Of a stretch of DNA of 42,675 nt, positions 32,701-41,828 are shown piece after piece. The number at the start of each line of letters is the position of its first letter. Positions within the stretch are counted from its first letter, which is position 1. The stretch spans positions 1-42,675 of the IMG/VR virus record IMGVR_UViG_3300043410_001498. One strand, given 5' to 3'. This DNA comes from a virus. Under the pieces are notes generated by a model. The model was not told the DNA's origin. It saw nothing but the letters and a program-made list of their open reading frames with translations, and ran no database searches. Made by a program: the position numbers and the translations under genes.

Positions 32701-34995
32701 ATTTACAAGGCGGACGCTGGCGGCATCAGCATGCAATATGGATTATCAACTAGCCAGGATCTTCAAGATCTTGCTCAATCGCTTGCAGGTGCAGGAGTTT
32801 ACGGTTTGACGGGAAGCCAAGAAGCATTGGCAGCCAAAGGTGTGTTGCCGGGTGAACGTCGTGGCGGTCGCATCCATAAACAGTATGCTGGCAGCATTTC
32901 TGCGACTGATACTCCTGAAGAGCCAAGCGTATTCAAAAAAATCAGCGATTTCCTTTATCCCGGCGCAGACACAGATGCGATGCGCAATGAGATGATGGGT
33001 CTTAATCCTGATGGCACACCAAAATATACATTAACAAGAACTTCTGCTGCTCAACCTGAGCCAAGGCCAGAATCGCGTGAACCTACGCCCCGTGCGTTAA
33101 ATCTTGCTGGTTATCCAACAAGTGATAATCCCGCTACTCAGCAAGAAGATTATGAGACAAGATTAAATCAAATTATTGCTGGTGAGGCCGGTGAAACTTT
33201 CAATGGCCCTCAACGTCGTAACAGCGCCGTTGTCCCTGGAAGCACAAGAGAGCCGATTGAAAAATACACCAGAACAGTTGTTGAACCCGCAATAGAAAGA
33301 ATGATGGCTACTGAAGCATATCCGGGTAGGCCTGATGCTTCAGCAGCGCCGTCTGTTCCTCTTGCGCAAGCCGCAAGCACACCTACGGCTGGCTATGAAC
33401 CTGTAAAACTGAGCAAAACTCCGATTGTAAATCCAAACGAAGCATATGGCGGTTATACAAGATCAGAGAGAACCGCTGCTGAGTACGAAACGGCTATGGG
33501 TGGTGATGGTAAACAACCTGCCGCAACCGCCCCTGCGGCACCTGCCGAAGATCAAGGATTGGCTGTTCAAGGCAAGAGAGGATCATTAATTCAACCGGCA
33601 GCGGCAATTACTCGCTCTGACGTTGGTGGCGAAGGATACCGTCGTTATATTGCCCCGACACCGCTTGAGTTAGCGAACCGCCCAAGTGCAGATTCTCTTT
33701 TGAATTTGCAATTCTTCTCGTCACTCATCCCGGGTGCGGGTGGCGCACAGCTGGCAAATGCTGCCCGTAACTATGCTGAAAATGTCCAACAACTTCAGGA
33801 CAAACAAGAAGGTTACCAGAAGGCGCAAATCGAAGCCGAAAAAGGGGTCACAGAGGCGGAAAAGAGCCGCGTCGAGGCCCGGGTTTCAAAACCGGCAGCG
33901 GCGGCAAAAGATTGGGCAGCAGCGTCTATGCAAGGATTGGGGCAGACGATGTTCCCGGTCATTGGCGAAGGCGGTCAGCCTCCTGGTCTTGTCGGCGTTC
34001 CATGGCCGAAAAAAGGCCAGGCGACAGGTGCGCCAGGCACAGCAGGAACCGCTGTTATCACCGGAAGGGGAGAAGCACCAATTACTGGGGAAGGCAACGC
34101 ACCTATTTCCGGCGGCGGCGCGAAACCTCCGGCTGCGGGTACACCAGAAATGCCTATGTCCTTTGGTCCTCAAATGGGGCCGGAAGGCACGAAAAAAGCT
34201 ATTGATACGATTGATAGGTATGTGGCGCAGGATATGGAAACAAACAGTGCGCCTGGTCGTGCTGATGCTGCATATAAAGCTTTCGATACAGATTACGCGC
34301 AGGCAAAAGCTGAAGCTGATCAGGCAATGACCCGCCGTAGAGATTTGAATACCTCTATTGGCGCTTACACTATGCTTGGTGATTCAAAAGATGCTGATTT
34401 CACATCAAGCGGTCCATTCTCTGGTGAACGTCAAAACCTCGCAAATTATGTTGGTTTCTTGAATAATATGCTTGGCCTTAAAGACAATGATCCAAATCGT
34501 ATCACTGAAGCAGATATCACTGCCGGTCAGCTGTATAAGAAAATGAGTACGCTTCAGATCCAAAATGCTTCGGCAAGAGAAGCATTGGGTTGGAAGGAAA
34601 ATCTGCAAGCATCTTATCCAAACGCGGATCAGACAAAGCTTACTCAAGCTTCAATTTTGGCAACCTTCTTGGTCAATAATCAGTCTCCGATTGATAAACG
34701 CAATTTCATGGATTTCTATGCAAGCCGCATGGGTGTGAGAGCGGGAACATTGACCGGCCAGGCTTATGACAAAGTTGCAAGCCAGGCTCAAGCAATGGAA
34801 AAAGAAGCAATTATTAAAATGCTCATGGCCACTGGCGGTAAAGGTTATGAACGTAAAAATGCGATTTCTATGCTTCTTGAAGATGTATCAAATCCTGATC
34901 CAAAAGCCCGTGAAAGAGCGATTAAACAATTTAACGATGCCGCATTTAAGATATATGGTATTTCAAATATGTCCCGCATCTTCATCGGTGAGTAA
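29800..34995 (+). CDS. Giant internal virion protein with lytic transglycosylase domain
   Basis: 1731 residues. The N-terminal 300 residues are Ala/Gln-rich helices (NLANNATIANLLNQGYGQAL, then YQQYLQQQAFPYQQL). A Gly-rich segment leads to WKDGGRVGYAEGGV near residue 348. Around residues 655-770 lies a soluble lytic transglycosylase-type domain: NVETGGKYDPNAINKSGSAG with catalytic Glu about 684, then LFQFTPSTGKSYG and YTAYNQGPGGYGALV. Two further tags (NRGGRIYKADAGG, ERRGGRIHKQYAG) follow, and helical coiled coils end the protein. It probably travels in the head, is ejected, and opens peptidoglycan for DNA entry. Two bases separate it from the next giant gene. Confidence 0.85.
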   Translation: MGSLCTQMFGQSQSSRITPDPAIREAMMDILKRAAVQSKEPYPQYTPEKAAEYMNYVPGLVSAMNPNQVGAGQAIAGLRGYTDPFIGNAAGLTMAGARPIQLQQFSPRAVNQYMSPYMSNVVDAAVANINMTNAQQQQQVLGNALSKGAYGGDRAGIAQAELARQQNLANNATIANLLNQGYGQALNEFNTQQQIDANAQLQSNQLAQAAAGTLGNLGLRGQEAAMQQAQAQYQYGMAQQQMQQAALSTAYQQYLQQQAFPYQQLSYYAGLVSGAAPGMGSTTTAYTPTLSGMQQAMGGIGLLGSLGSLGQMGSSLGSAFGFGGYGGGAGGAAGGGVNPLSFGQWKDGGRVGYAEGGVTARKDPATAYKEYNDAVASGASSSEVQRLYDAYLESFQGAAKPWEPTSTTTTPPEEGSGKTPFEGPRTTDFRPNLTGGNTGGSGATPPLPPMGEDANKYEGTSGLFNALGDAGKMLGGVLFQGPMGLIYQALNQDPKKVAASLSQSYSSPNPVADTSGGQEFANTTSGQTLREYMDQMKVTDPSQVKVGYSNVNGRWQPEFFLANAPGGFLHANAVPVTSVPSIMEDFNKTPHPAYDPETDRIVNKFTDSSGMTHTYPRPEEEPGTTEDLPAVKAAKGWGDLTPVSSGPVGGTKTGFTGELAALQHQLERDYSLPTGILSGTANVETGGKYDPNAINKSGSAGLFQFTPSTGKSYGLENPLDPAQAMKKAAEYFADLANQQGNSATRGSLYTAYNQGPGGYGALVNADPNRRVVDVYSEKGINTQNFDQNRFGLGPDATVGQYLEAIKRAVEKGAVPGMAPDTSQIPLPTRRPIDLGGIAPPTPNEGVVGFGNTADRIIGQNAQNQSAESFGNTADRIVTPTTQSEGIGSAGQAGYSSVPGSQSADRRAGEGGEPSSGIGSAGEGGGGVTGGGNYNLGNGYSVTPDGDVVSNSDSEGSSSSEGENRGGRIYKADAGGISMQYGLSTSQDLQDLAQSLAGAGVYGLTGSQEALAAKGVLPGERRGGRIHKQYAGSISATDTPEEPSVFKKISDFLYPGADTDAMRNEMMGLNPDGTPKYTLTRTSAAQPEPRPESREPTPRALNLAGYPTSDNPATQQEDYETRLNQIIAGEAGETFNGPQRRNSAVVPGSTREPIEKYTRTVVEPAIERMMATEAYPGRPDASAAPSVPLAQAASTPTAGYEPVKLSKTPIVNPNEAYGGYTRSERTAAEYETAMGGDGKQPAATAPAAPAEDQGLAVQGKRGSLIQPAAAITRSDVGGEGYRRYIAPTPLELANRPSADSLLNLQFFSSLIPGAGGAQLANAARNYAENVQQLQDKQEGYQKAQIEAEKGVTEAEKSRVEARVSKPAAAAKDWAAASMQGLGQTMFPVIGEGGQPPGLVGVPWPKKGQATGAPGTAGTAVITGRGEAPITGEGNAPISGGGAKPPAAGTPEMPMSFGPQMGPEGTKKAIDTIDRYVAQDMETNSAPGRADAAYKAFDTDYAQAKAEADQAMTRRRDLNTSIGAYTMLGDSKDADFTSSGPFSGERQNLANYVGFLNNMLGLKDNDPNRITEADITAGQLYKKMSTLQIQNASAREALGWKENLQASYPNADQTKLTQASILATFLVNNQSPIDKRNFMDFYASRMGVRAGTLTGQAYDKVASQAQAMEKEAIIKMLMATGGKGYERKNAISMLLEDVSNPDPKARERAIKQFNDAAFKIYGISNMSRIFIGE

Positions 34996-34997
34996 TC

Positions 34998-37900
34998 ATG
35001 GCAACTTCTGAAGAAGAAAACAAATATGAAGCAATGATGCCGCCTGTAAAGGATGTGAGCAATGCACCTCCTTCTGCTCAACCGCATCCATCTGAAGAGA
35101 CGGGCAATAAATACGAAGCATTGATGCCATCTGCATCAACGCCAATATCTAAAATTGGTGTTGGCGAACACGAAGAGCCGCCTGTAGGACTTGGTGAAGA
35201 CGTTCTTCGCGCAGGCGGCGCTGGCTTGGAACGCGGTGCTGCGGCTCTTGTGGGGCTTCCTGGAGACATTGGTGCGCTTGGTCGGTGGGGCGGAGAATAC
35301 GCCAAGTATTACGGCAAGAGAGCGATGGAAAAAGCCGGGTATTCACCCGAAGGCGGCGCTGAAGAGTATTGGAAAGAAGTTGAGAAGGAACGTGCTGCTC
35401 CGGAGCGGGATTATGTTGGCCCCGTACCTACAAGCGCCGCTACAATAAAATGGGCAGAGGAAAATCTCCCAGGCGCTGAGTATGAAGCAAAAACAGTTCC
35501 CGGCAAGTATGCGCAATCTATCGGGGAAATGGTCCCGACTGCGGCGACTGCCCTTATTCCTGGTTTGCAGGAGCCTTTTGTTGCTGCTCTTGGTCGCGCA
35601 GCTGTTGCCGGGGCCGGTGGTGAATTGGCGGCTGAACTTGCCCCTAAAGAATATGAACCGTATGCGCGTTTGGCCGGTGCAATTGTATCGCCAATGGCAG
35701 CCACAAAATTTGCAGCACCTGCACTTAGCACCTTTGCGTCAAAAGCTGGATTGGCTGACGATGCAATTCGTGCCATGGGAATGAAAGCGCCGACTGATTA
35801 TATGGTTGAAAGGGCTGCAAAAGACATTCAAAGAATGAAGCAGCTTGGTACGTTTACAGGAAAACAGTCAGAAGAATTACAGAATCTTTTGGATGCTGAA
35901 GCTGCGGCTGGCATTCCATTAGATAGATCTCGCATTATGGCAACAATGGCTTTGGGAGATTCTCCTTCAGACATTATTTCACGGTTTGTCAGCCAAAATT
36001 CTTTGATGAATTCAAAAGTGCAGGCGGAGGTTGAAAATCTCCTTGCAAACTGGAACAAGAACGCCGCGACAAAAGATCAGTTTATTGACCAAATCCTTGG
36101 CACAATTGGTGATGATGCGTTGACCGGAGCGGTAAATAATTTCCGCCGGGCAAACGGAATTCGAGAAGCAATTGATCAGCCCATGACTTTTGCTGAAGCA
36201 AAGAAATTTGCCAACGAAGTCAGAGATGATTTGTATACTAAAACATATGGTAAAGTGTACGCAGAAAATCCTTCTGTTAAATCTGCGCGGTTGATTTCTT
36301 TGTTTGAAAACAGCCCTACGGCTCAAAATATGTCACAAATGGTATTGCGTGACATGAATGAAAGCCGCGCAGCAAAAGGGCTGCCTCCTCTTGATTTTCT
36401 TTCATACGATCAAGAAAACTCTCTTTGGAGAATTGGTCGTGAAACACCTGATGGAATGATTACGGGTGCGCCGTTAGAATTTTGGGACAAGCTTGCGAAA
36501 AAACTTTTCTCCCTCAAAGAGACAGGTCCAGTTGATACGGCAAAAGCATTGCGCAAAGGTCTTGACGATTTATATGCCGCAAAGGGCATTGAAAATCCTC
36601 TTAAAAAAGCCCAAGAACTTTATGGCGATATTAAAACAGGATCTAATGCTTTGGATGAAGGCGCAAGCCTTTTGCAAAGCCTTGGCTTGACACCAAGCCC
36701 TGCCAAACGTCAGCGTGTATTGAGCGATTTTGACAAGATGAATGATGCTGAAAAGGGCCTTTATCAGGCCGGTTTCCTTCAGCAGGTCAATGCAATGCTC
36801 ACACAGGCTGACGGGTATAAGGCATTCGACAAAATTATGAAGACATCTGATAACCGTGAATTGGTTAAAAGAGTTTTGAATTGGAATGAACCCGGTGCGG
36901 CAGCCCGTACAGGTATTTCTAACTTTGATCGCTTTGAGGCGGCTCTGAATATTGGCAAAACCATGAAGATGGAAGATGCCGCCAATCTGTTGGGCAACAC
37001 TACTCCTGTTCGTCGGTTCTTCCGCACGTTTACTGCTCCAAGTTCATTTGGGATTGCCGGGGTTGTTCTTAATGCCATGGAAAGCGCATTTTTCCTTGGG
37101 AAGCCTCTTGGTATCGCGTCAATGGCCTATGGCGGCTACAAATACGCCAAACAGGTTCTTGAAGATCAACGCGCAAGAAAATTCTTGAATATGCTTCAAT
37201 CACGCGATCCAAAAGACGCGATAGCATTGGCTGAAGCAATTAACAAAACACCGGCTGACCGCAAAAGTTGGCAAAAGGTATTGTCGCTTTTCGACTTTGG
37301 AAACAAAGCTACACAACGCGCTTACCGCCAGGCAACTGCGGCTTATACAGGCACACGCCCCGGATCTATGAGAGATGTAATCCCTGGCCATAAAGCTGGC
37401 GGTCGTATCAAATACGGACCGGGCGGGTCTGTAGATGATGAAACCCCAGCAATGGGCAATAACAATCCACCGGAAGAGGATGACCGTCCTGCTACGGATT
37501 TGGATGAAAACAGAATGTTCAGCCCGACGATGAGGGCCGGAGCAGCATTGCGTCCTGCTGTTGCAAATCAAAAGATGGGTATACTGGATGCGATGAGGAC
37601 AATCATCAACAAAGAACCTCGTTCTTTGTATGAAATGATTCATCAGGGCAGTTTGCACCCATCGTCAACGCCAGACAATCTCATCCATGATCTTGGTGAA
37701 GATTATGATGAAAACGCCAAGATTACACCGTTTGAGTTGGCACAAAGAATAGGAGAAACATCTCCCGTTGCGAAGCCTGTTGAATTTAATGAAGAGAAAG
37801 CGCCTTATTGGAAATGGCCTTCTCGTCGCTATAAGCACGGTCGCGGGTATTTTGAAATGCCGGTTATTGTTGAGCCGCGCAAACCCGCAAGTGAAAAATC

Positions 37901-39566
37901 TCAAGATTCTGATATTTTTTTGCCAAGCATGGAAGATCTTTCCGTTGCAAAAAATTCATTTCAAAACGTTGAAGGTAAAGAACGTCATTCTTATACGGTT
38001 TTAGATAAAGCGCGGAATCATTTGCTTAACAAAACTTATGATGAGCCTTTGTCTGAAGGCCAAGTTGAATCTTTAAAAGATCTTGCATTAGCAACTGCTA
38101 CAGCAATGCACAAAGACCTTGCAAAAAAAAGCAAAACATATCCGAAAACTCATTATCCTAATGAGGGTTTGAATGCTTTTCATGTTCGCGGTCAAACCAT
38201 TTCTCCTTTTGATGGTTCAACATTTAACCATAACGAACCTTTTTTAAATATTGATGAAGTTCAATCTGACGTTAATCAAAAATCAAGAAAGTATAAGCCA
38301 GAAGAATTGCATAAAATGCAATACTCTCCTTCTGCTTTGCGCAAATCATATGACGATATTGCATCTTCGTTTGAAGAGGCAGAAAAAACAAAAAAAGAAT
38401 TTTATGATTTGATGCAGCAAATTGATGAAAAATCAAAAAAAATCAGAGGTACTCCAGGCTGGCATTTAGACAGAGCAAAACTTTCAAGAGAAAGAGATGA
38501 TTTGCTTAAAAAAGTAGCATCAATACCTAATTGGAGCAAGTTAGAGGGTGAAGCTTTTTCAAAAAAATCCAATTATCAAAGCGCATTGTCAAATATGGGC
38601 AAGGTTCCGCCACTTGCCCCTTATTCGGATGATGAAAAAAAATATACTGAAATGGCCATCAAGCTTATGCTTCAGAGGGCCGCCGACTATCGTCATGCCG
38701 GTATCAGTTTAACACCGTGGCAAGAACAGCTTATTCGTAATGGATTTGCAACACCTGTTACAGGTATGGCTTTTGATCCAAAAGAAAGTATTTTGGCCGT
38801 TGAAGACAATGGCAGCGTGAAAAAAATTAAAGTTGATTATCAGGATATGCTGAAACAATATGGCGATCCGTTAGAAGAATTTGTTGGGAAAAATCTTACG
38901 TCAATTTTGCGTAAAAATCCAAACAGGCTCATCACTGATAAAGAACATCCTCTTTTTTATGTTAAAGACAATCCAAGAAACGCCAGCAAAGCTGAAAGAA
39001 CGGTTCAATATTATCACAAAACTCTTCCAAATGAGTTGATAAAGTATCTGCGCAAAATTGATCCGTCAGTGAAACAGGAGCAAATCGGATATTTTGAGTC
39101 AAACGACAGAGGCAACGGTAATTTATTGTTTCCGCATTACGGTGTGCGCCTGACTGACAAGATCATTAAGCACATCAATAAGCATGGGCAACCGGCGTAT
39201 GCAAATGGCGGTGAAGTTGGTGGGTCAATTTTAGATAACGCCACACCGATTGAAATGCCAAAGTCATTGAAGGAACTTGAGGATTGGTCGAAGAATCATC
39301 CTGCTCGTAACTTGCAAAATGCAATGGATGCTGCATTTTCTGGACGCATGACCGGCGTTGATGGCGGCGATACTATTTCCATGCCAACTAGTTTGGCGGA
39401 GTTGATGAGATACCGTCCAACCCGCGCCACAGGCGGTCGTATCCCGGAAGTGGATAAAATGTTCAAAGCCGCCAAAAAAGAATTGGACGGTGAAACAAAG
39501 CCCATGCTGAATGTCCATGACGACGACATCGTCAAGGCTCTCAGGATCTTGCAGGGGAGAGTATAA
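34998..39566 (+). CDS. Giant internal/polyvalent protein with EVQSD domain
   Basis: 1522 residues. The N-terminus has a repeated tag (NKYEAMMPPV, NKYEALMPSA). Long helical parts follow, then a hydrophobic stretch near 683-730 (FGIAGVVLNAMESAFFLGKP) that could insert in a membrane, and HKAGGRIKYGPGGS. From about 990 to 1400 a domain resembles that of large phage polyvalent proteins, with FHVRGQTISPFDG, FLNIDEVQSDVNQKSRKY (Glu about 1087), VPPLAPYSDDEKKYTEMAIK and VQYYHKTLPNELIKYLRKID. The end repeats 'EMPKSLKEL' / 'SMPTSLAEL' and has RATGGRIPEVDKMF. Ejection or host-takeover protein by context; the domain's reaction is not known to me. Confidence 0.75.
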   Translation: MATSEEENKYEAMMPPVKDVSNAPPSAQPHPSEETGNKYEALMPSASTPISKIGVGEHEEPPVGLGEDVLRAGGAGLERGAAALVGLPGDIGALGRWGGEYAKYYGKRAMEKAGYSPEGGAEEYWKEVEKERAAPERDYVGPVPTSAATIKWAEENLPGAEYEAKTVPGKYAQSIGEMVPTAATALIPGLQEPFVAALGRAAVAGAGGELAAELAPKEYEPYARLAGAIVSPMAATKFAAPALSTFASKAGLADDAIRAMGMKAPTDYMVERAAKDIQRMKQLGTFTGKQSEELQNLLDAEAAAGIPLDRSRIMATMALGDSPSDIISRFVSQNSLMNSKVQAEVENLLANWNKNAATKDQFIDQILGTIGDDALTGAVNNFRRANGIREAIDQPMTFAEAKKFANEVRDDLYTKTYGKVYAENPSVKSARLISLFENSPTAQNMSQMVLRDMNESRAAKGLPPLDFLSYDQENSLWRIGRETPDGMITGAPLEFWDKLAKKLFSLKETGPVDTAKALRKGLDDLYAAKGIENPLKKAQELYGDIKTGSNALDEGASLLQSLGLTPSPAKRQRVLSDFDKMNDAEKGLYQAGFLQQVNAMLTQADGYKAFDKIMKTSDNRELVKRVLNWNEPGAAARTGISNFDRFEAALNIGKTMKMEDAANLLGNTTPVRRFFRTFTAPSSFGIAGVVLNAMESAFFLGKPLGIASMAYGGYKYAKQVLEDQRARKFLNMLQSRDPKDAIALAEAINKTPADRKSWQKVLSLFDFGNKATQRAYRQATAAYTGTRPGSMRDVIPGHKAGGRIKYGPGGSVDDETPAMGNNNPPEEDDRPATDLDENRMFSPTMRAGAALRPAVANQKMGILDAMRTIINKEPRSLYEMIHQGSLHPSSTPDNLIHDLGEDYDENAKITPFELAQRIGETSPVAKPVEFNEEKAPYWKWPSRRYKHGRGYFEMPVIVEPRKPASEKSQDSDIFLPSMEDLSVAKNSFQNVEGKERHSYTVLDKARNHLLNKTYDEPLSEGQVESLKDLALATATAMHKDLAKKSKTYPKTHYPNEGLNAFHVRGQTISPFDGSTFNHNEPFLNIDEVQSDVNQKSRKYKPEELHKMQYSPSALRKSYDDIASSFEEAEKTKKEFYDLMQQIDEKSKKIRGTPGWHLDRAKLSRERDDLLKKVASIPNWSKLEGEAFSKKSNYQSALSNMGKVPPLAPYSDDEKKYTEMAIKLMLQRAADYRHAGISLTPWQEQLIRNGFATPVTGMAFDPKESILAVEDNGSVKKIKVDYQDMLKQYGDPLEEFVGKNLTSILRKNPNRLITDKEHPLFYVKDNPRNASKAERTVQYYHKTLPNELIKYLRKIDPSVKQEQIGYFESNDRGNGNLLFPHYGVRLTDKIIKHINKHGQPAYANGGEVGGSILDNATPIEMPKSLKELEDWSKNHPARNLQNAMDAAFSGRMTGVDGGDTISMPTSLAELMRYRPTRATGGRIPEVDKMFKAAKKELDGETKPMLNVHDDDIVKALRILQGRV

Positions 39567-39937
39567 TGGCATTCGGTATTGATGACGTTGTAGCTGCCGG
39601 TCTGAAGATTCTGGACAAATTTGTTTCGGACCCGCAGGCCAAAGCGCAGTACGAAGCGGAGTTGCGAGATGCTCTCAAGGGGTGGGACCAACAACAGGCC
39701 GACATCAATGTGGCAGAAGCTTCAAACCCTAATCTTTTTGTTAGCGGCTGGCGGCCTGCTATTGGCTGGATTGGGGCTGCTGGATTGGCGTATCAATATG
39801 TGGTGCGGCCATTGGCCATTGGCGCAGGATGGCACGATTTGCCTGCTCTTGATTCATCATTAATGGAATTGGTGGTTGGAATGCTTGGTATGGCGGGTCT
39901 CCGCACATATGAAAAAATTAAAAAAGTTACGCGATAA
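39566..39937 (+). CDS. 3-TM-type holin
   Basis: 123 residues. The start shares its A with the previous stop (TAATG), and AGGGGAG lies upstream. The family pattern is clear: an amphipathic N-terminal helix (DPQAKAQYEAELRDALKGWD), then NVAEASNPNLFVSGWRPAIG leading into a first membrane segment (about 61-83) and VRPL, and a second (about 97-113, MELVVGMLGMAGLRTYEK). This is the GTA_holin_3TM type found in alphaproteobacterial gene-transfer agents and phages. It permeabilises the inner membrane so that endolysin can act. The endolysin follows one gene later. Confidence 0.88.
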   Translation: MAFGIDDVVAAGLKILDKFVSDPQAKAQYEAELRDALKGWDQQQADINVAEASNPNLFVSGWRPAIGWIGAAGLAYQYVVRPLAIGAGWHDLPALDSSLMELVVGMLGMAGLRTYEKIKKVTR

Positions 39938-39948
39938 GGACAGGTTTC

Positions 39949-41238
39949 ATGGCTTACCCTAAAAATCTTGGCAACATGACACCAAATCAAAATCAGCAAC
40001 AAGGTGTTTTGCCGAAAAATCAAGTTGCCATGTTTTTTGGTCCGAATGCAGAAACTTCTGATCCGGTGAAGCAAGCTATTGCTCGCCAGATGGAATCAAG
40101 TGGATACACGCCAGGGCAAATTTATCACGAAACAGGTCTTTTTAAACATGGCCCAAGTGGCCAGTTTTTAAGTTATTCTCCTGACACAAATGTTACGTTT
40201 AACCAGGATGCTTATAAAAAATTAACTGAAACTCCGCTTGATCGTTGGGAGCAGCCAACGGTTACATTTGATCAATTGATTGATAAACCGGATCTTTTTA
40301 AAGCTTATCCGCAATTGGCAAAAGCGCCAGTTAACGCATTTTATGATCAAAATGGGTATCGCATTGGCGGCTATTATCCTGACACAAATAAAATTGATTT
40401 AAATATGAGTAAAGATTACCCTGTTGAAGAAGGTTTTAATACACGACAAGATATGCAAATGGGATTTTTATTGCACGAAGGTCAGCACGGTGTGCAAACA
40501 TTAGAAAATAAATTAGATCCCAAAGTAGATATTGGCGGCGCACCGTATTATTCACTTTTTAATCTTTATAACACTTTATCAGACCGTTATGAGTCTGGGT
40601 TGCCTCCAGCAAATATGGCTTATGATAAAAGCCAACAAGCAAGAGAGCAGGCTGTTCAAGATTTAACTACGAATGCTTTTAATTCTTATATGTTAAGCAA
40701 AGGTACTGATCCAAACAATTTATCGCCAACCGGTGTTAATATGACTAAAGTTGCATACCCGATTTATGATCGTCTCGCGGGAGAAGTTCAAGGCGATCTT
40801 GTTAAAAATATGTACATGAATAAAGACTCGCTTGGAGGAACATTTTATCCAGGTATGGCGACTGCAATGCAACGTCAACCTGACATAAATCAAATTAATC
40901 CGTATGAATGGTCAAGAATGCCACTTCCTGGTTTAACTCAAAAAACTGAACCAGTTATTCCAACGCCAGAATCAAGACCATATGATTTAAGCGGGAAGAT
41001 CCCAACGCCCACTCCTAGACCGGCTGATTTAATGGGCAATTTTGCTGACTCATCAAATCGTGCAAGTGACAATTACTCGCCCAGAAGTTCAACAGAATTG
41101 TCAACAAATTATACTGGTGGGTATGGACGGCCAGGAGGAGACAGTGATACATCCGACAATGATACAGAAACTGATCATGGCGGGGCCTTTTCCTCATCAT
41201 ACAATGCTCGCGAAAAACGCGGTGGTAGAATCTGGTAG
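39949..41238 (+). CDS. Zincin-like metallopeptidase (polyvalent-protein type)
   Basis: 429 residues with AAGGA upstream. A region near 60-70 (IYHETGLFKHGPSGQFLSY) and a block at 110-150 (DKPDLFKAYPQLAKAPVNAF) lead to the metal site LLHEGQHGVQTLENK (His176, Glu177, His180) and a later RLAGEVQGDLVKN (Glu279), a likely third ligand. This order, 'etGlf.g ... hpeLf.aYP.l ... HEiQHaiQ ... laGEveAr', is that of a zincin domain usually fused into giant phage proteins. Here it stands alone. The end is Pro/Ser-rich and stops with the tag KRGGRIW. It may be co-ejected or process virion or host proteins. Confidence 0.75.
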   Translation: MAYPKNLGNMTPNQNQQQGVLPKNQVAMFFGPNAETSDPVKQAIARQMESSGYTPGQIYHETGLFKHGPSGQFLSYSPDTNVTFNQDAYKKLTETPLDRWEQPTVTFDQLIDKPDLFKAYPQLAKAPVNAFYDQNGYRIGGYYPDTNKIDLNMSKDYPVEEGFNTRQDMQMGFLLHEGQHGVQTLENKLDPKVDIGGAPYYSLFNLYNTLSDRYESGLPPANMAYDKSQQAREQAVQDLTTNAFNSYMLSKGTDPNNLSPTGVNMTKVAYPIYDRLAGEVQGDLVKNMYMNKDSLGGTFYPGMATAMQRQPDINQINPYEWSRMPLPGLTQKTEPVIPTPESRPYDLSGKIPTPTPRPADLMGNFADSSNRASDNYSPRSSTELSTNYTGGYGRPGGDSDTSDNDTETDHGGAFSSSYNAREKRGGRIW

Positions 41239-41243
41239 AGACA

Positions 41244-41753
41244 ATGAAAGATAATTTTGAGCAATGCCTTGCCTTTGTTTTAAGGGAAGAAGGCGGGTTC
41301 GTTAATAATCCAAAAGATCCGGGAGGAGCGACAAATCATGGCATCACCAAAAAAACCTGGGAAGCCTACACAGGCAAAGAAGCGACCGTTGAAGATATCA
41401 AAAATCTCACAATTGAAGACGTTACGCCCGTCTACAAAACAAGATACTGGGACAAAATCAAAGGTGACGATCTCCCAGAAGGTTTGGATTACGCTGTTTT
41501 TGATTTCGCCGTTAATAGCGGCAATTCTCGCGCCGCGAAATACCTTCAATCTTGCCTTGGAGTTGTGGCGGATGGGATCATCGGTGATAAAACGTTAGAG
41601 GCTGTTGGCCTCCGCTCTACCCGGGATCTGGTCACAGAATTATGCGAAAAAAGGTTGGAATACCTTCAATCCCTGGGGACATGGCAGACATTTGGTAAAG
41701 GATGGTCCGCCCGGGTGGCTCGCGTTGAAGAACGCGCCTTCCATATGGTATAA
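41244..41753 (+). CDS. Endolysin, GH108 family with C-terminal PG-binding domain
   Basis: 169 residues. The N-terminal domain begins FEQCLAFVLREEGGFVNNPK with the catalytic Glu of EGGF (residue 16), followed by DPGGATNHGITKKTWEAYTG and YKTRYWDKIKGDDLP, all marks of glycoside hydrolase family 108. The C-terminal half (GLDYAVFDFAVNSGNSRAAK, LGVVADGIIGDKTLEAV) matches the peptidoglycan-binding domain paired with it. No signal peptide or anchor is present, so export should depend on the holin. It cleaves peptidoglycan at lysis and ends the rightward unit. Confidence 0.93.
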   Translation: MKDNFEQCLAFVLREEGGFVNNPKDPGGATNHGITKKTWEAYTGKEATVEDIKNLTIEDVTPVYKTRYWDKIKGDDLPEGLDYAVFDFAVNSGNSRAAKYLQSCLGVVADGIIGDKTLEAVGLRSTRDLVTELCEKRLEYLQSLGTWQTFGKGWSARVARVEERAFHMV

Positions 41754-41760
41754 TGAGGTT

Positions 41761-41828
41761 GCCTCCGGTTTTTAGGTTTCTCCGGAGGCTTCCTCCCGTG
41801 ACTTGGCCTGCCATCAATCGGTGGCAGG
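41761..41828. terminator. Twin hairpins between convergent genes (bidirectional terminator)
   Basis: Two perfect stems follow the endolysin: GCCTCCGG/CCGGAGGC (41761-41768/41782-41789, 13-nt loop) and CCTGCCA/TGGCAGG (41807-41813/41822-41828, 8-nt loop). The second is followed by TCCTTTTCC on the plus strand and overlaps the stop codon of the leftward gene at 41814. They likely end transcription from the right-moving unit and possibly from the opposite one. Confidence 0.55.
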
